Below are positions 13,227 to 13,539 of a stretch of DNA of 13,539 nucleotides, piece after piece (positions within the stretch are counted from its first letter, which is position 1; each line of letters begins with the position of its first letter). Source of the stretch: Desulfobacteraceae bacterium (lineage in GTDB: Bacteria; Desulfobacterota; DSM-4660; Desulfatiglandales; Desulfatiglandaceae). The stretch spans positions 1 to 13,539 of the forward strand of contig DAOVUP010000007.1 in the NCBI GenBank assembly GCA_030632525.1. The letters run 5' to 3'. The notes beneath the pieces were generated by a model. That model made no database searches, was not told the DNA's origin, and worked only from the letters and a program-made list of their open reading frames with translations. The position numbers were made by a program, and so were the translations under genes.

Positions 13227-13539
13227 TTAATCTGATGGTAAGGAAAAAGAATCCGTCTCTATGAGGTCCAGAAACTCACTCACATAATCGGTCATCCTTT
13301 CCATGGGTTTTTTTTGAAGGTAATAGTCTACATCGATCTCTTTAAGCATTTCCTGTAATTCGATTATCGCGTCCAACATGCCAATTATGGAAAATTTACC
13401 CTCAGGATATTTTTTGCGGATGAAATCAATCAATTGTTTTCCATCCATCCTTGGCATTATGATATTTACAAAAACTAAATCAACTTCTCCCTCTTCCAAT
13501 TTTGCTGTCGCGTGTTTACCGTCATTGGCCTGAATAACC
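13227..13539 (-). CDS. Response-regulator receiver domain with Asn at the phosphoacceptor site (partial)
   Basis: The 3' part of a receiver-domain gene that continues beyond the right edge; 104 residues are visible. ANDGKHATAKLEEGEVDLVF, NIIMPRMDG, LIDFIRKKYPEGKFSIIGML and YLQKKPMERM follow the receiver order, including the conserved Lys in the last segment. The residue that should be the phosphorylated Asp is Asn (codon AAT, in VFVNIIMP). The switch Thr/Ser of strand 4 also appears to be replaced (GMLDA). Phosphorylation is therefore doubtful. The visible part stops at TAA 13227-13229 just after the receiver fold, with no output domain, 21 nt before the PAS gene. The N-terminal acidic pocket lies outside the window. 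Confidence 0.85.
   Translation of the reverse strand, partial: VIQANDGKHATAKLEEGEVDLVFVNIIMPRMDGKQLIDFIRKKYPEGKFSIIGMLDAIIELQEMLKEIDVDYYLQKKPMERMTDYVSEFLDLIETDSFSLPSD

Overview
The window reads as a chromosomal segment of a Gram-negative bacterium, most likely from Desulfobacterota (the former Deltaproteobacteria). This is inferred, not proven. The support is family content: DUF4388 (PatA N-terminal type) joined to cyclic-nucleotide-binding-like folds, a DUF2914 protein with an AMIN-like tail, a split receiver/PAS signalling pair, and many small palindromic or heptameric intergenic repeats. Base composition looks moderate and no tRNA, rRNA, CRISPR array or transposase gene was seen.

Left edge (1-152): a 146-bp stretch bounded by 19-bp inverted repeats (18/19 matching) resembles a MITE-like element, and it supplies the stop codon of the first gene. 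Positions 150-1937 hold two minus-strand membrane genes that together would recycle the cell-wall lipid carrier: uppP (undecaprenyl-diphosphate phosphatase) and a DUF368/PopT-type undecaprenyl-phosphate translocase. Upstream of them, positions 2005-6418 encode a complete CUT1-type carbohydrate ABC importer in the order binding protein, MalF-type permease, MalG-type permease, MalK/UgpC-type ATPase. Its two larger spacers are filled with tandem 7-bp repeats that begin at or inside the stop codons. A single-domain HPt phosphotransfer protein (6437-6754) lies 18 nt upstream of the binding-protein gene.

Positions 6947-10560 form a run of poorly known minus-strand genes: an exported DUF2914/AMIN-like protein, a small three-cysteine protein, a DUF4388 protein with two degenerate cyclic-nucleotide-binding-like domains, a broken second copy of the small protein, and a 267-residue unknown. 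A good sigma70-like promoter (TTGACT, 17-bp spacer, TATAAT) lies upstream of the last gene. From that point every gene down to position 150 is on the same strand, with mostly short gaps, so long co-transcripts are possible.

Positions 10782-11594 are the only plus-strand genes: a small three-helix membrane protein and arfB, a ribosome-rescue peptidyl-tRNA hydrolase. A strong 50-bp palindrome sits in the convergent gap. The right end (11819-13539, minus strand) has an acidic zinc-ribbon-like protein of unknown role, a perfect hairpin, a PAS-only protein and the 3' part of a receiver-domain gene. The receiver has Asn at the usual phosphoacceptor Asp, and it lies in the same frame as the PAS gene with one TAA between them.

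No complete, clearly recognisable novel system was found. The most unusual items are the duplicated and broken small gene flanking the DUF4388 gene, the heptamer arrays in the transporter operon, and the receiver/PAS pair lacking normal phosphorylation residues.
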